This document shows positions 11,862 to 21,818 of a DNA stretch of 64,000 nt, in pieces. Position numbers and translations under genes: made by a program. Under the pieces are notes generated by a model. It saw nothing but the letters and a program-made list of their open reading frames with translations. It was not told where the DNA came from and ran no database searches. Each line of letters opens with the position of its first letter. The stretch's first letter is position 1. Source of the stretch: Stomoxys calcitrans (taxonomy: Eukaryota; Arthropoda; Insecta; Diptera; Muscidae); NCBI RefSeq assembly GCF_963082655.1, contig NC_081554.1:67523217-67587216 (forward strand), given 5' to 3'.

Positions 11862-12290
11862 TTGGTTGTTGTTGTTGTAGCCACATTTTCATATTGAGGT
11901 GGCGATCCTCGTTAAACTCCTGTAGGTGAGCAAGCTCGTTCCGGCTCAAAGGACCGATCAGCTGCGAAAACAGGTTATTTAAAGGCGTCAATAATCCGCC
12001 TTGTCATATCGATCATCATAGGCATTCAGTATTTGTGCAAGAGCCAGTGCCACCTGACCTCTCACTGAGACTCTCCGCTCGATACCGCCGATTGTTGGCG
12101 ACTGCCGTTGCAGCTACTCCATATGGAGGATACCACTATCAGTAACCGGTAGACGCGCCCGGTAGCTTGCAGTTAAGCTTCTCGTTATAGCAATGAACAC
12201 CACACAGATGGGACTTCAATGCTCCCGCCTGTATGGTACTCACATCTTTCCCGTGCTGGGGGAGTTTAGGTCTTCCCCATTTGCATACAC
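11862..12290 (+). repeat. Dispersed repeat A
   Basis: A further copy of the repeat at 6299-6720, in the same orientation, with the 'ttgttgttgtagccacattt' start and 'gagcaagctcgttccgg'. Confidence 0.65.
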
Positions 12291-12904
12291 CATCATGTTA
12301 GTTTTCAAATGTCATCATTACTGACCTTTGAGTAGGCCAACATTGTCTTAAAGCCCTTGTTTCATTTTGTTATTAGTTATGGTATACGCAGATTGCTCTG
12401 AAGTATCTTTTTCTCAAACACTCCAAGCACGCACTCTGCAGCTTTCACAAGTACCCATGTTACGAAACCATATAACAAAACGGGTTGTTGTCAGTGGCTT
12501 GTAAGTGTATATTTTGTCTGTTGACAGGTGGCTTTGCTCTTGAACTACCTGCTTAATACAAAGATTTTATTAGTCAATATTATTTTTCGTCTTACATACT
12601 TCAAACTGGTGTCTATCTTTGGTTTTGTTGTTATTTTTGTAGCAGTGTGTTGTACACTGAGGCGGGTATTGCTTTGGAAACTATTCGTCAAGGGGTATAA
12701 TAGATTTTCACGTGTAATGTTGAAGGGCTTTTAAAACTTTCAATAGAGGTTTTTGAAACTATGAAGCAAGGCTTTTAAAACTATGAAGCAATGCTTTTGA
12801 AACTATCCGCCAAGCAAGCAAGGCTTATGTAACAATATTTGGAAAATTTGGAGGAAGGACATTAGAAGATTTGTGCTGAGATTCTCAAGGGAAACAGTGG
12901 AATA

Positions 12905-12990
12905 AAAATTGCTGTGAGTAAATAAAGGCATTGGAGACCGCCTATGGTGCTGAACATCTGGGTTCGAATGTTCATGGTAGTATGTTTGCA
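12905..12990 (+). repeat. tRNA-like SINE head fragment
   Basis: The segment has 'ggcattggagaccgcctatggtgctgaa' followed by a B-box-like 'gggttcgaatgttc'. It resembles the tRNA-derived head of the SINE at 25395-25717 but is diverged and lacks a tail. Confidence 0.4.
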
Positions 12991-13089
12991 TTTGCAAGAA
13001 AGGCATTTAAAACTATTATGCAATATCTAATGTCCAGTACTGTATTACCGATATCTTCTTATATATCAAAATAAATTTGTGTGTTGTTT

Positions 13090-15330
13090 GTAGGTTTGTT
13101 TGTTTGTGCGTTCTTTATTGACTCAGAAACTCCTGAACCGATTTTCTGAAATTTTCACAGGTGGTGCATAATGTTCCTGTGGTAAAAATGATGAGGGGGG
13201 GGGGGGCGTACCCTCCCCTTACCCTAATTTTCAGAAACGCTAGATTTCGGAGATGGGTGGTGCGATTTAAGCGAAATTTTGTGTGCTCTCTTATAGTAAC
13301 CTACAAACAAAACTTTGGTATACAAATTTCGGATGGGGTACATAGGGTGGGGAGGGGGCGCCCACCCCAAAACCTACCAAATATATATATATATACACCA
13401 ATCACTACAATATGGGATTCAAATGTAAACGTATCTGGTACCTGGATTAACATTAAAACCGTATCTGCCATCCAATTGTCGGCCCCAAAAGTTTGGGGTA
13501 CCACCCCAAGCCATCGGACATATTTACCGACCATGGCAATATGGGACTCAAATGAAAGACATTTGCGAGTAAAATACGAATTTGGTATCTAAATTTGGGA
13601 CAAAGTTTCTGGTGACCCACCCCTTCCCAAAAACACCCCCCAAAAAGGACTTATTTACTAACCATGGCAATATGGTGCTTAAATAAAAGGTATTTGAGTG
13701 TAGAATACGAATCTAATATCCAGATGTGGGACCAAGTGTTTGGGGGGCCGCCCATCCCCGAGAACATCCCCCAAAGAGGACAAATTGAAAGGTCTTTGGA
13801 AGTAAAGCACGAATCTGATATCAATGTTCGGGAAAAGTATATATGGGGCCATCCCACCCCCATAACACCACCCAAATAGGAAGTATTTGCTGACCATTGC
13901 AATATGAGGCTCAAATAAGAGGTTTTTTAGAGTAGAACACAAGATTGATATAAATTTTCAAAGTCAAGTCACTGAGTGGCCGCCGCATCCCCCAAACTGG
14001 TCATGTTTGCTGACTATGGAAAAATGGAGCTCAAATCAAGGGTATTTGGGAGTAGACCATGAATCTGACATCAACATTCGGCACCAACTGTCTAGGGGAC
14101 GTCCCATCACCATAACAACTACCAAGTATAATGTATTTGCTCACCAAGACAATTTGGGTCTTCAAGACAGTGGAGCTTTATATTCATATTGTAGTTTTAG
14201 GGCCCATACCTTAAACTGGGCATATTTGGTTGCCCAAAAAGTAATTGCGGATTTTTCATATAGTCGGCGTTGACAAATTTTTTCACAGCTTGTGACTCTG
14301 TAAATGCGTTCTTTCTTCTGTCAGTTATCAGCTGTTACTTTTAGCTCGCTTTATTGTAGTTTTAGGGCCCATACCTTAAACTGGGCATATTTGGTTGCCC
14401 AAAAAGTAATTGCGGATTTTTCATATAGTCGGCGTTGACAAATTTTTTCACAGCTTGTGACTCTGTAATTGCATTGTTTCTTCTGTCAGTTATCAGCTGT
14501 TACTTTTAGCTCGCTTTAGAAAAAAAGTGTAAAAAAGTATATTTGATTAAAGTTCATTCTAAGTTTTATTAAAAATGCATTTACCTTCTTTTAAAAAATC
14601 CGCAATTACTTTTTGGGCAACCAATATTTGCTGGCTTTTTCAATAGGGGGTTTAAGTGAATGGTATTTGAGATTAGAAAACGAATTTGTATTCCAATTTT
14701 AAGACCAATGGCAATATGGGGTTCAAGTATGTGAGAATAGAGCACGTTGCTGATATATTTTCTGGGCCCCTAAATCGGGCACATTTACCGACCATGTCAG
14801 TGTGGGGCTTAAATGAAAGGAATTGGGGGGGTAGAGCAAGAATTCATACCCACTTACGGGACCAATTTTCTGAGGGTCTACCCCTTTCCCAAAATACCCC
14901 ACAAACAGCTATATTTTACTGACCATCGCAATATTGGGGTTAAAATAAAGGTATTTGGGAGTAGAATACGAATTTGATATCCAAATGTAGGACCATGTAT
15001 TTAAGGCATCACCCCATCCCCAAAATACCCCCCAAAGGTTAAAAATTTTTTGACCATACCATATGTGGCTCAAATGCAAGATATTTGAGATTAGAAAACG
15101 AATTTGATAACCAATTTGGGGCCATGTGTTTGGGGGAACTCTCATCTTGTAAACTCCCCTTAAGCCAATGCCAATATGGCAATATGAGGTTTAAATAAAT
15201 GGTATTTGAGAGAAGAGCACGATGCTGATATTTTTTCAGGGCTAAGTGTCTGGGGGACCACCTTACCCCCGAAAACACCCCTTAATTAGACATCATGAGA
15301 ATATCGGGCTAAAATAAAGTATTTTAAGAA
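13090..15330 (+). repeat. Minisatellite-bearing element, about 130-160 bp units
   Basis: It begins with 'gtttgtaggtttgtttgtttg' and 'cctgaaccgattttctgaaattttcacag'. Many diverged units follow: 'accatggcaatatggg.ctcaaatgaaaggtatttg..agtagaatacgaatctgatatcca', then 'ccaagtgtttgggg.ccgcccat.cccc'. The same family fills 47820-48960 and, in reverse orientation, 60930-62150. Open frames within it are by-products of the repeat. A mariner MITE (14224-14624) is inserted in it. Confidence 0.8.
14189..14624. mobile_element. Mariner-type MITE with an internal direct duplication, inserted in the minisatellite
   Basis: The right part (about 14388-14624) is a nearly full MITE of the family at 15823-16060, ending '...aattactttttgggcaacc-aa' before TA. 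Its left part is duplicated: the segment at about 14189-14352, which includes 'gggcccataccttaaactgggcatatt' of the minisatellite plus the first 130 bp of the MITE, is repeated at 14353-14517. Confidence 0.7.
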
Positions 15331-15822
15331 TGGAGTACACCTTGTCTCCAAACTAAAATTCGTAGACCAATAAAGATCATATGGGATTCAGACAAAGTCG
15401 CTTATATCGTTAAACTGTTAGTCAAAGATATACTAATTTCGTAGCATGGTATTTCACTAAAAGTTCTTTAATTGTCGAAAATAAATATTCAAACGGAAAT
15501 TTTGTTTAATATAAAGTAAAAGAAGGCGCAGCAGCTAGTACATAAATATAATCACCAAGGCAAATGGGATCAACGATGTGAAAAAAGTCCGATTTCTTAT
15601 TTTTGCACTCCGGATCTAGATTCACTTTGTCATGCCATTTAGCAAGATCTTGATACTTTGGCAATATATTTCGAGTTTGTCTGAAAGAGATCACCTTTGG
15701 GATAGTCACGGATTGTTACTCGCTAATATTGATTTTAACCAATAGAAACATCAATAGCCCTATACTAATGTAGAGGGTAGAGTAAACGTACATACTGGTT
15801 GTTATTTCCATTACGTAATGTA

Positions 15823-16060
15823 TTGGGTTGCCCAGAAAGTAATTGCGGATTTTTCATATAGTCGGCGTTGACAAATTTTTTCACAGCTTGTGACTCTGTA
15901 ATTGCATTCTTTCTTCTGTCAGTTATCAGCTGTTACTTTTAGCTTGCTTTAGAAAAAAAAGTGTAAAAAAAGTATATTTGATTAAAGTTCATTCTAAGCT
16001 TTATTAAAAATGCATTTACTTTCTTTTAAAAAATCCGCAATTACTTTTTGGGCAACCCAA
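15823..16060. mobile_element. Mariner-type MITE, 238 bp
   Basis: Perfect TA target duplications (15821-15822 and 16061-16062) flank terminal inverted repeats 'ttgggttgccc[a]aaaagtaattgcggattttt'. The interior is AT-rich and non-coding. Near-identical copies are at 17209-17444, 27824-28060 and 28673-28897. Confidence 0.9.
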
Positions 16061-16062
16061 TA

Positions 16063-17206
16063 TTATACTTTGTTAATTTGATGCTGGTCGGGGGTGCGTT
16101 TCCCAACAACATCTCTGGTCTGTATTTCCTTCTTCTTCTCTCTCTCAGTCAGGACTGTTCTTAACTCTAAGCTAGAAATATTTATAATTTTCATTACAAT
16201 TAAATAAATAATAGACAGTACAAGGTCATATTCTTATTTCTTCGATTCTTTTGATTCTTTTATTGAATACAAATACAGTTCATGATTTGTATGAAATTAT
16301 GACATGATGTTGTAAGTTTTCTTTTTGTTTTTGTTTTTGCGAAAAAGCAAGCATGAAATAAATAAATAAATAAATAGATGAAAAAACGCACGCTTAGTCT
16401 CTGAATTAAAGGAGAGCAAAAAACATAACTAAAAACGTATTAAACTATTAAGAACAATAATGGAAACTAAATACAATGTACCTAAACCTATGCTAAAATT
16501 ACAAAACATTCACCCTACATTGAAAAATCTACAATAAAATTTAAAACCACAGTTGATTGCTACTGTTCCCGCACAGCGGTACTCGACTAGATGGTGACTT
16601 CTCCGACTTGACCTCAGAGCCAGGAAAATGGATAGCCTAGGTACACAGTATATACACATTTATCCTATGGAGAGAGAAAGAGACAGAGAGAGAGAGGGAA
16701 ATTCTATATAATTATGAAAAATTTAGAATAGAAATTGCTCCCACAATAACATACCATTTTGGGCCGGCATATTCGCCGCATCACTGAAACAGTGATGCGT
16801 ACTCCATAACAACTGATTGGCAATTGACATTGACATTGACGTCTCCACCACCACCGTTTGATGAGCGATGACAGTAAGATCCCATCATCCATTCCTAGTG
16901 AGAGGGGGTAGCTTAGCATTAACCATAGTGTATGAAATCAGTGTTAACGTCCACCTTGTCCAGGTGGGGCAATAATGTCGCATTAGGAATGACTCAGAGA
17001 TTTGATCACGGAGTAACCATGGTTTGTGTGAGAAGTATTGGAGGAGGATGTATGGTCGTGCCAGACCCACAAACATTTGTAGCGATAGCAATTAGAATTG
17101 AAGACATTTTGCTGGAAAAGAATAAAAAAGAAAAACATTAAAAATTTTATAATGGCATTTAATGTAGAAGGGTCGGAATTTTTATAACCAATACCAAGGA
17201 TGATCC
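16063..17206. other. Unique-looking non-coding stretch with simple repeats
   Basis: No coding exon is recognised. It contains pyrimidine-rich sequence at 16125-16150, (aaat)n-like sequence at 16356-16378 and a (ga)n tract at 16670-16700. The composition is less repeat-like than its surroundings, so it may be intronic sequence of the gene starting at 9052 or true intergenic DNA. Confidence 0.4.
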
Positions 17207-17208
17207 TA

Positions 17209-17444
17209 TTGGGTTGCCCAAAAAGTAATTGCGGAATTTTTAAAAGAAAGTAAATGCATGTTTATTTACTCTTAGAATGAACTTTAATCAAATATACTTC
17301 TTTTACACTTTTTTCTAAAGCAAGCTAAAAGTAACAGCTGATAACTGACAGAAGAAAGAATGCAATTACAGAGTCACAAGCTGTGAAAAAATTTGTAAAC
17401 GCCGACTATATGAAAAATCCGCAATTACTTTTTGGGCAACCCAA
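17209..17444. mobile_element. Mariner-type MITE, 236 bp (inverted relative to 15823-16060)
   Basis: TA duplications at 17207-17208 and 17445-17446. The same terminal inverted repeats and interior as the copy at 15823-16060, read from the other strand. Confidence 0.9.
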
Positions 17445-17654
17445 TATGTTGGCGTATATTTATATGACGGCAGCTATAAAAAAAGTGGACCCTTGGGTAT
17501 TGTATTCGACGTGGATGTGCAATTCAAACTTTTATGTCAAAGGCCAGAGAAGTCGACTAGATATACGCAACACTAAAAAAAGGTGTATAATGCAGCCATT
17601 TTCAATTTGGCTCAATTCGGACCATACTGCTTAAGACAACTGAGGGATTTAAAA

Positions 17655-17900
17655 CAACAATTTCAAAGAAAACGGACTATCCTCAGATTCAGGGCCAATT
17701 TCGCGCCTACGGCCCGTCTACATAGTGCCCAACATCTGTGGCCCACCTTCGTCTTCCTCGTGAACAGGCATATTTCAGTCTTCTCTGGGTAAACATTGAG
17801 ACCTCTGGGTCTAGCCCAGTCATATGCCATATGCCAGACCCTTTCGGCCCTTCTGCATAGCTCGTTCGGATCCTTACCCCTTAGAAGTATTATAACATCG
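17655..17900 (-). mobile_element. LINE copy 1, downstream (3') reverse-transcriptase segment, split from 23250-24640 by a Transib
   Basis: The minus-strand frame carries 'ILLRGKDPNELCRRAERVW' and 'GLNVYPEKTEICLF', the sequence expected just after the YADD motif of an RT. The upstream half of the same RT lies at 23250-24640 on the same strand. The two halves are separated exactly by the Transib element and its 5-bp target duplication. A related degenerate segment is at 52490-52680 (minus). Confidence 0.85.
17896..17900. repeat. Target-site duplication CATCG, left
   Basis: The five bases 'catcg' immediately before the CACAGTG terminus are repeated at 23250-23254 immediately after the right terminus. 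Five-bp target duplications are the hallmark of Transib/RAG transposition. Confidence 0.93.
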
Positions 17901-19331
17901 CACAGTGGGCCAAATGGCAAAAAAATTGGAAATAAGTCTACAACTTTTTATCTGTTGATTTTAGCCATACAAAATGTTCTAGACATTTGTAGAGGAGGAC
18001 ATAGGCTTTCAGAAAAGTGCTGTTGTTGGTCCATATCTTTAATACAGGGTGAGCTACAGGGTGTGAAAGTTGACCACTTTTGACTTCTCCAAGCTTCTGG
18101 GGGCCATAACTTTTGATCTACTCAACCGATTTACATGATTTAGGACTCTAGAGAAAGAGCTTGACAAGATCTAAAAAACTTATGCATAAAGTACCATGCC
18201 ATCGTGTACTGTTAAGGAGTTATGAATTGTTTAATTTTAAAATATGAAAATTTGGCCTTGGTTTTTTTCAGTGTTTTTTTAATAACTCCGTCAATTTTAA
18301 AGCTATAAACTTCATACTTCACACAAATTATGCCAGCATATGTGTGCATAAAATACAAAAGGAATCACGTGAATATCTTTGGCGGTTTAAAAATGGCATC
18401 GTTTTCAATATGAAAAATATTTTTTTTGTCAAAAAATTGCAAAATTTTTCAAAAAAGATACTCCCATTTCCTTTAAGTTTTCGCAAACTTTGGCCGTCAA
18501 AGCATTATCATTTCTTTCCATTTTCACAAAGTCGAGGTATTAAGAAAAGTTTTAAGTGCTAATTTGGCTAATTTCGATATCAAACAACACCGTTATCTTA
18601 AGACCAAAATGGCCAATTTTTTTACTAAACTTCAAAAGTTTCTCACTGGAAAAAAAGTTCCACGGGGATTTTTTCGCATTTTTTGAACTTAAATGAAAGC
18701 TTAAAATGTTCCCAACATTTTAAGGTATGTCTCGCCATATCCTAGCCATAAATGAGATCGTAGCGATCAAAATACTGAAAAAAGTCAATTTTCAAGTAGT
18801 GCTATATTCATTGCTAAAAAACAAGTATTACGTCACATTTTATTGCAAAGATGTTAAATAAACTTTTATTTGGTAACACTTCTTCTACAAAACACAAAAA
18901 GAATCATGGAAATATCTCTATTCTATTCCATTTTATGGAACCGGCAATAAAAAAGTCAATTTTTCAAAAAAGTCGAATTTCCCAAATTTTGTTTTTGTTG
19001 TCCTAATTGCACATGACACACTATAGCCATATTTACGCAACATACCTTATCGTAAAGGAAATTTTCATACCTTTCCAACGATGTATACAACATTTCTCAA
19101 CTCGGATTCTATCTACTCTAAAATTCATTTACACTTCATTAAACTCTATATAAAAATGTCTATTTGTGAAATGGAACCTTATATGGGGCCTACACTAAAA
19201 CATTGATAGATTTGCCCAGGGTTTACAATACAAATGTGTTAGAATAAAAAAAGGTCTCCTGCCAAAGTTTAAAAAAATTGGAATAAAAATATGTGTTTTA
19301 GAGCGAAAACACTTCGCATCGGCGTGCGTTT
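17901..19331 (+). repeat. Left terminal inverted repeat of the Transib element, 1,431 bp
   Basis: Begins CACAGTGGGCCAAATGG and ends 'cggcgtgcgttt' at 19331, where homology to the reversed right end stops. Mismatches to the right arm that I saw: one in 'ttcgcattttttgaac' (about 18684) and one in 'gtatacaacatt' (about 19087). It contains a 72-codon open frame (18344-18562) that is duplicated in the other arm and has no recognisable features. Confidence 0.93.
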
Positions 19332-19727
19332 GTATAGTACCTACATCTATTTTTAATGTAAGCTGATGATTTTTGAATAAAAAGTAACCTAGAAATATAC
19401 CTGCATATATATATATATTTGTGTTAAGATTTGATGCAGACAAATGTTACCTGTTTCGCTATGTCGAATTCCCAGGAAATCCACCGTATCAATGAATGTG
19501 AAAAAACCTACCCATAAAAAATTCATTGTCATTTTTTTTAACCAAATTCGAGTCCAGGTAAATAATTATAGAAGAGTAAGTAAAAAGAGGCACTTTGGAC
19601 CCCTTTTTACGATTGCGTCTGATACCTGAAATGGGTCATTAATTGTGAATATATTGCATAAATATTTGAACAAAATCCAAATTTTCTTCATTATATTTTG
19701 TAGAGGCGTAAAGGACATTTATAAGTT

Positions 19728-21770
19728 ATGGAAGTCATACTGAAGTATTCCACTCTTTCGAAAATTGTATGGGACATCAAAAATGATTCCAAATCATACA
19801 CGGAGTCATTTAAGGAACTTGTTTACACTTTGGACCACATATATGGAATAAGGCTAAATAAAGACGCTTTAGACAAACTTGAAAAATTCTACAAATCATT
19901 TGAGAGAAGGTTGCCAGAATGTTCATTCGCAAAAATCAAGTTTTTCAAAATGTATGAGAAGTGGCTGAAATCGGATCTACTTATTGAAATTAAACCGCTG
20001 ATTCCCGGCCGGCCTAGCAAAGCATACGACGAAGTTACGGAGAAAACCAAAAAGAAAAAACAAGAGGAACTATTGGCGGCACATCCGCCAAATTTAATAA
20101 AAGATACGTTCAAAACAGCATTGTTAAAAACACAACCAAAAAATGTTGGACGAATTGTCGATGTTTTACCATTAGCATCTCCGAAAAGGGTAAAGAGAAT
20201 GGTAGAAAGTATTCCAACTCCAAAATCGACTACAGAATTCACGGAGGAAGATGCACTGGCCCTGATTTTGAACCTAGGCCTCTCAAGAAACAAATACTCA
20301 ACAATGAGGAAGGCTCTTCGTGAAAAAGGATGGGGTTGTTTACCCTCAAAACATAAATTGTACAACACCAGGACGAAAATGGTGCCATCAAATATATACG
20401 TGGACGAATTAAAAGCAAGAGTGAAACTTGCTGATCTTGTTGAAAATACAGCTGTTAGAATTATTTCTAATTTTACTGAAGAACAGTTGAACACATGTAA
20501 TAATTCCGAAGTGGTTTTGATCAGCAAATGGGGTTGTGATGGATCATCTGGATTTTCCGAATATAAGCAACAAACAGAAATAGATACCAACTTCGCATCA
20601 ATTTTCATGGCATCATTAGTACCATTGAGAATGAGATTGTACAAGGACCAATCTTCATCATCGAAAGAAAATGCATTTCAAGATATATGGATAAATAGAA
20701 CACCTGGGTCAAAATATTTATGTCGCCCAATTCGGTTTGAGTATACAAAGGAAGACCGGAACACAACACGATCTTTGGTGAACGAAATAAAGGAAGAAAT
20801 TGCTGCATTACCCATGATTGTTATAAACCAATTGGGAAGAAATATAAAAGTTTCGTTTCAACTACAACTCACTATGATCGATGGAAAGGTGGCAAACGCA
20901 TTAACTGGCGTTATGTCCAATTGGAGATGCAATATTTGTGGCAAGAAGAATGGGCAATTCGAGGACAAGTCTGATGAAAATTTAGTAAACGAAAATGCGC
21001 TCAATTTCGGTATTTCGCCCCTGCACTGTAGAATTCGATTCATGGAGTATTGTTTGCATTTATCGTATGACCTTAAATATCGGACTAGCCCTGGAAACCG
21101 CGATGTCTCTGCTAGAAACAACCAAGATCTTCACAAAATGAGGCAGGAAGAGAAGAATCGAATCCAGTTGGAGTTTAAACAAAAGGGACTTATAATAGAT
21201 AAACCTCTTTACGGATACGGAAGCACAAATGATGGCAACTCGGCAAGGCGGTTTTTTGAGGACCCCGTATCGACATCTAAAATAACCGGTCTTGATGAAC
21301 ACTTGCTAAGACGATTCAAAGTGATTTTGGCTGTAATCAATAGCAAAAAGATGATAAATTCAACCAAATTTGAAGCTTATAGTAATGACACAAAAAACAT
21401 TTTATCTGATTTATATTCGTGGAAAGCTTTAACACCGACAGTACATAAAGTCTTACATCATGGCAAGGAAATTGTGGAATACAACATACTTCCGTTAGGA
21501 GAACTTACAGAAGAAGCTCAGGAATCCCGTAATAGAGATGTTAAACAGTTCCGGCTTTTCAATACCCGAAAGAGCACCAAATTTAACCAAAATTATGATT
21601 TACTTCAATATTTATTGTTATCGTCTGATCCGGTACTATACAGCATCAGAACTAAATGGCTACCAAAAATATGTGACGATATAGATAAGGACGATCCCGA
21701 TGCCATTCAAATTAAAGAGCTTTTAAATTTTGATACCTTAGATTATTTGGTAGAGAATAAAATCAAATAA
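19728..21770 (+). CDS. Transib/RAG1-like DDE transposase, 680 aa, intact
   Basis: Catalyses cut-and-paste transposition of the flanking element; homologous to the RAG1 recombinase core. Starts at ATG 19728 and ends at TAA 21770 with no interruption. The catalytic triad is present. Asp271 lies in 'KWGCDGSSG' (RAG1 D600 position). Asp385 lies in 'LTMIDGK' (D708 position), followed by the zinc cysteines Cys401-x2-Cys404. Glu599 lies in 'LTEEAQESRNRD' (E962 position). The zinc histidines H573 and H578 in 'VHKVLHHG' match RAG1 H937/H942. After the Glu, 'KQFRLFNTRKSTKF' continues the RAG1/Transib C-terminal pattern. Residues about 94-115 are basic (GRPSKAY...KKKKQ), perhaps DNA-binding. A 'ttgtag' acceptor-like site at 19703 and a 'cag|gtaaat' donor at 19557 suggest a 5'-UTR intron; joining them gives a stop before the ATG, so they do not extend the protein. 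The family assignment is secure from motifs; activity is inferred. Confidence 0.93.
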   Translation: MEVILKYSTLSKIVWDIKNDSKSYTESFKELVYTLDHIYGIRLNKDALDKLEKFYKSFERRLPECSFAKIKFFKMYEKWLKSDLLIEIKPLIPGRPSKAYDEVTEKTKKKKQEELLAAHPPNLIKDTFKTALLKTQPKNVGRIVDVLPLASPKRVKRMVESIPTPKSTTEFTEEDALALILNLGLSRNKYSTMRKALREKGWGCLPSKHKLYNTRTKMVPSNIYVDELKARVKLADLVENTAVRIISNFTEEQLNTCNNSEVVLISKWGCDGSSGFSEYKQQTEIDTNFASIFMASLVPLRMRLYKDQSSSSKENAFQDIWINRTPGSKYLCRPIRFEYTKEDRNTTRSLVNEIKEEIAALPMIVINQLGRNIKVSFQLQLTMIDGKVANALTGVMSNWRCNICGKKNGQFEDKSDENLVNENALNFGISPLHCRIRFMEYCLHLSYDLKYRTSPGNRDVSARNNQDLHKMRQEEKNRIQLEFKQKGLIIDKPLYGYGSTNDGNSARRFFEDPVSTSKITGLDEHLLRRFKVILAVINSKKMINSTKFEAYSNDTKNILSDLYSWKALTPTVHKVLHHGKEIVEYNILPLGELTEEAQESRNRDVKQFRLFNTRKSTKFNQNYDLLQYLLLSSDPVLYSIRTKWLPKICDDIDKDDPDAIQIKELLNFDTLDYLVENKIK

Positions 21771-21818
21771 TACAAAACTAAAATGCTTTTTTATTTTGGG
21801 AGTAGCTAATATACATAT

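Noticed and set aside
13161..13592. 143-codon frame in the minisatellite block
   Set aside because: It is built from repeat units shared with 47820-48740 and carries no protein motif.
18344..18562. 72-codon open frame present in both Transib arms (also 22588-22806 minus)
   Set aside because: It lies wholly in the inverted repeat, has Lys/Phe/Ser-rich AT-driven composition, no motif, and is duplicated only because the arms are.
19889..20644. 251-codon minus-strand frame inside the Transib
   Set aside because: Antisense of the transposase; no family motif.
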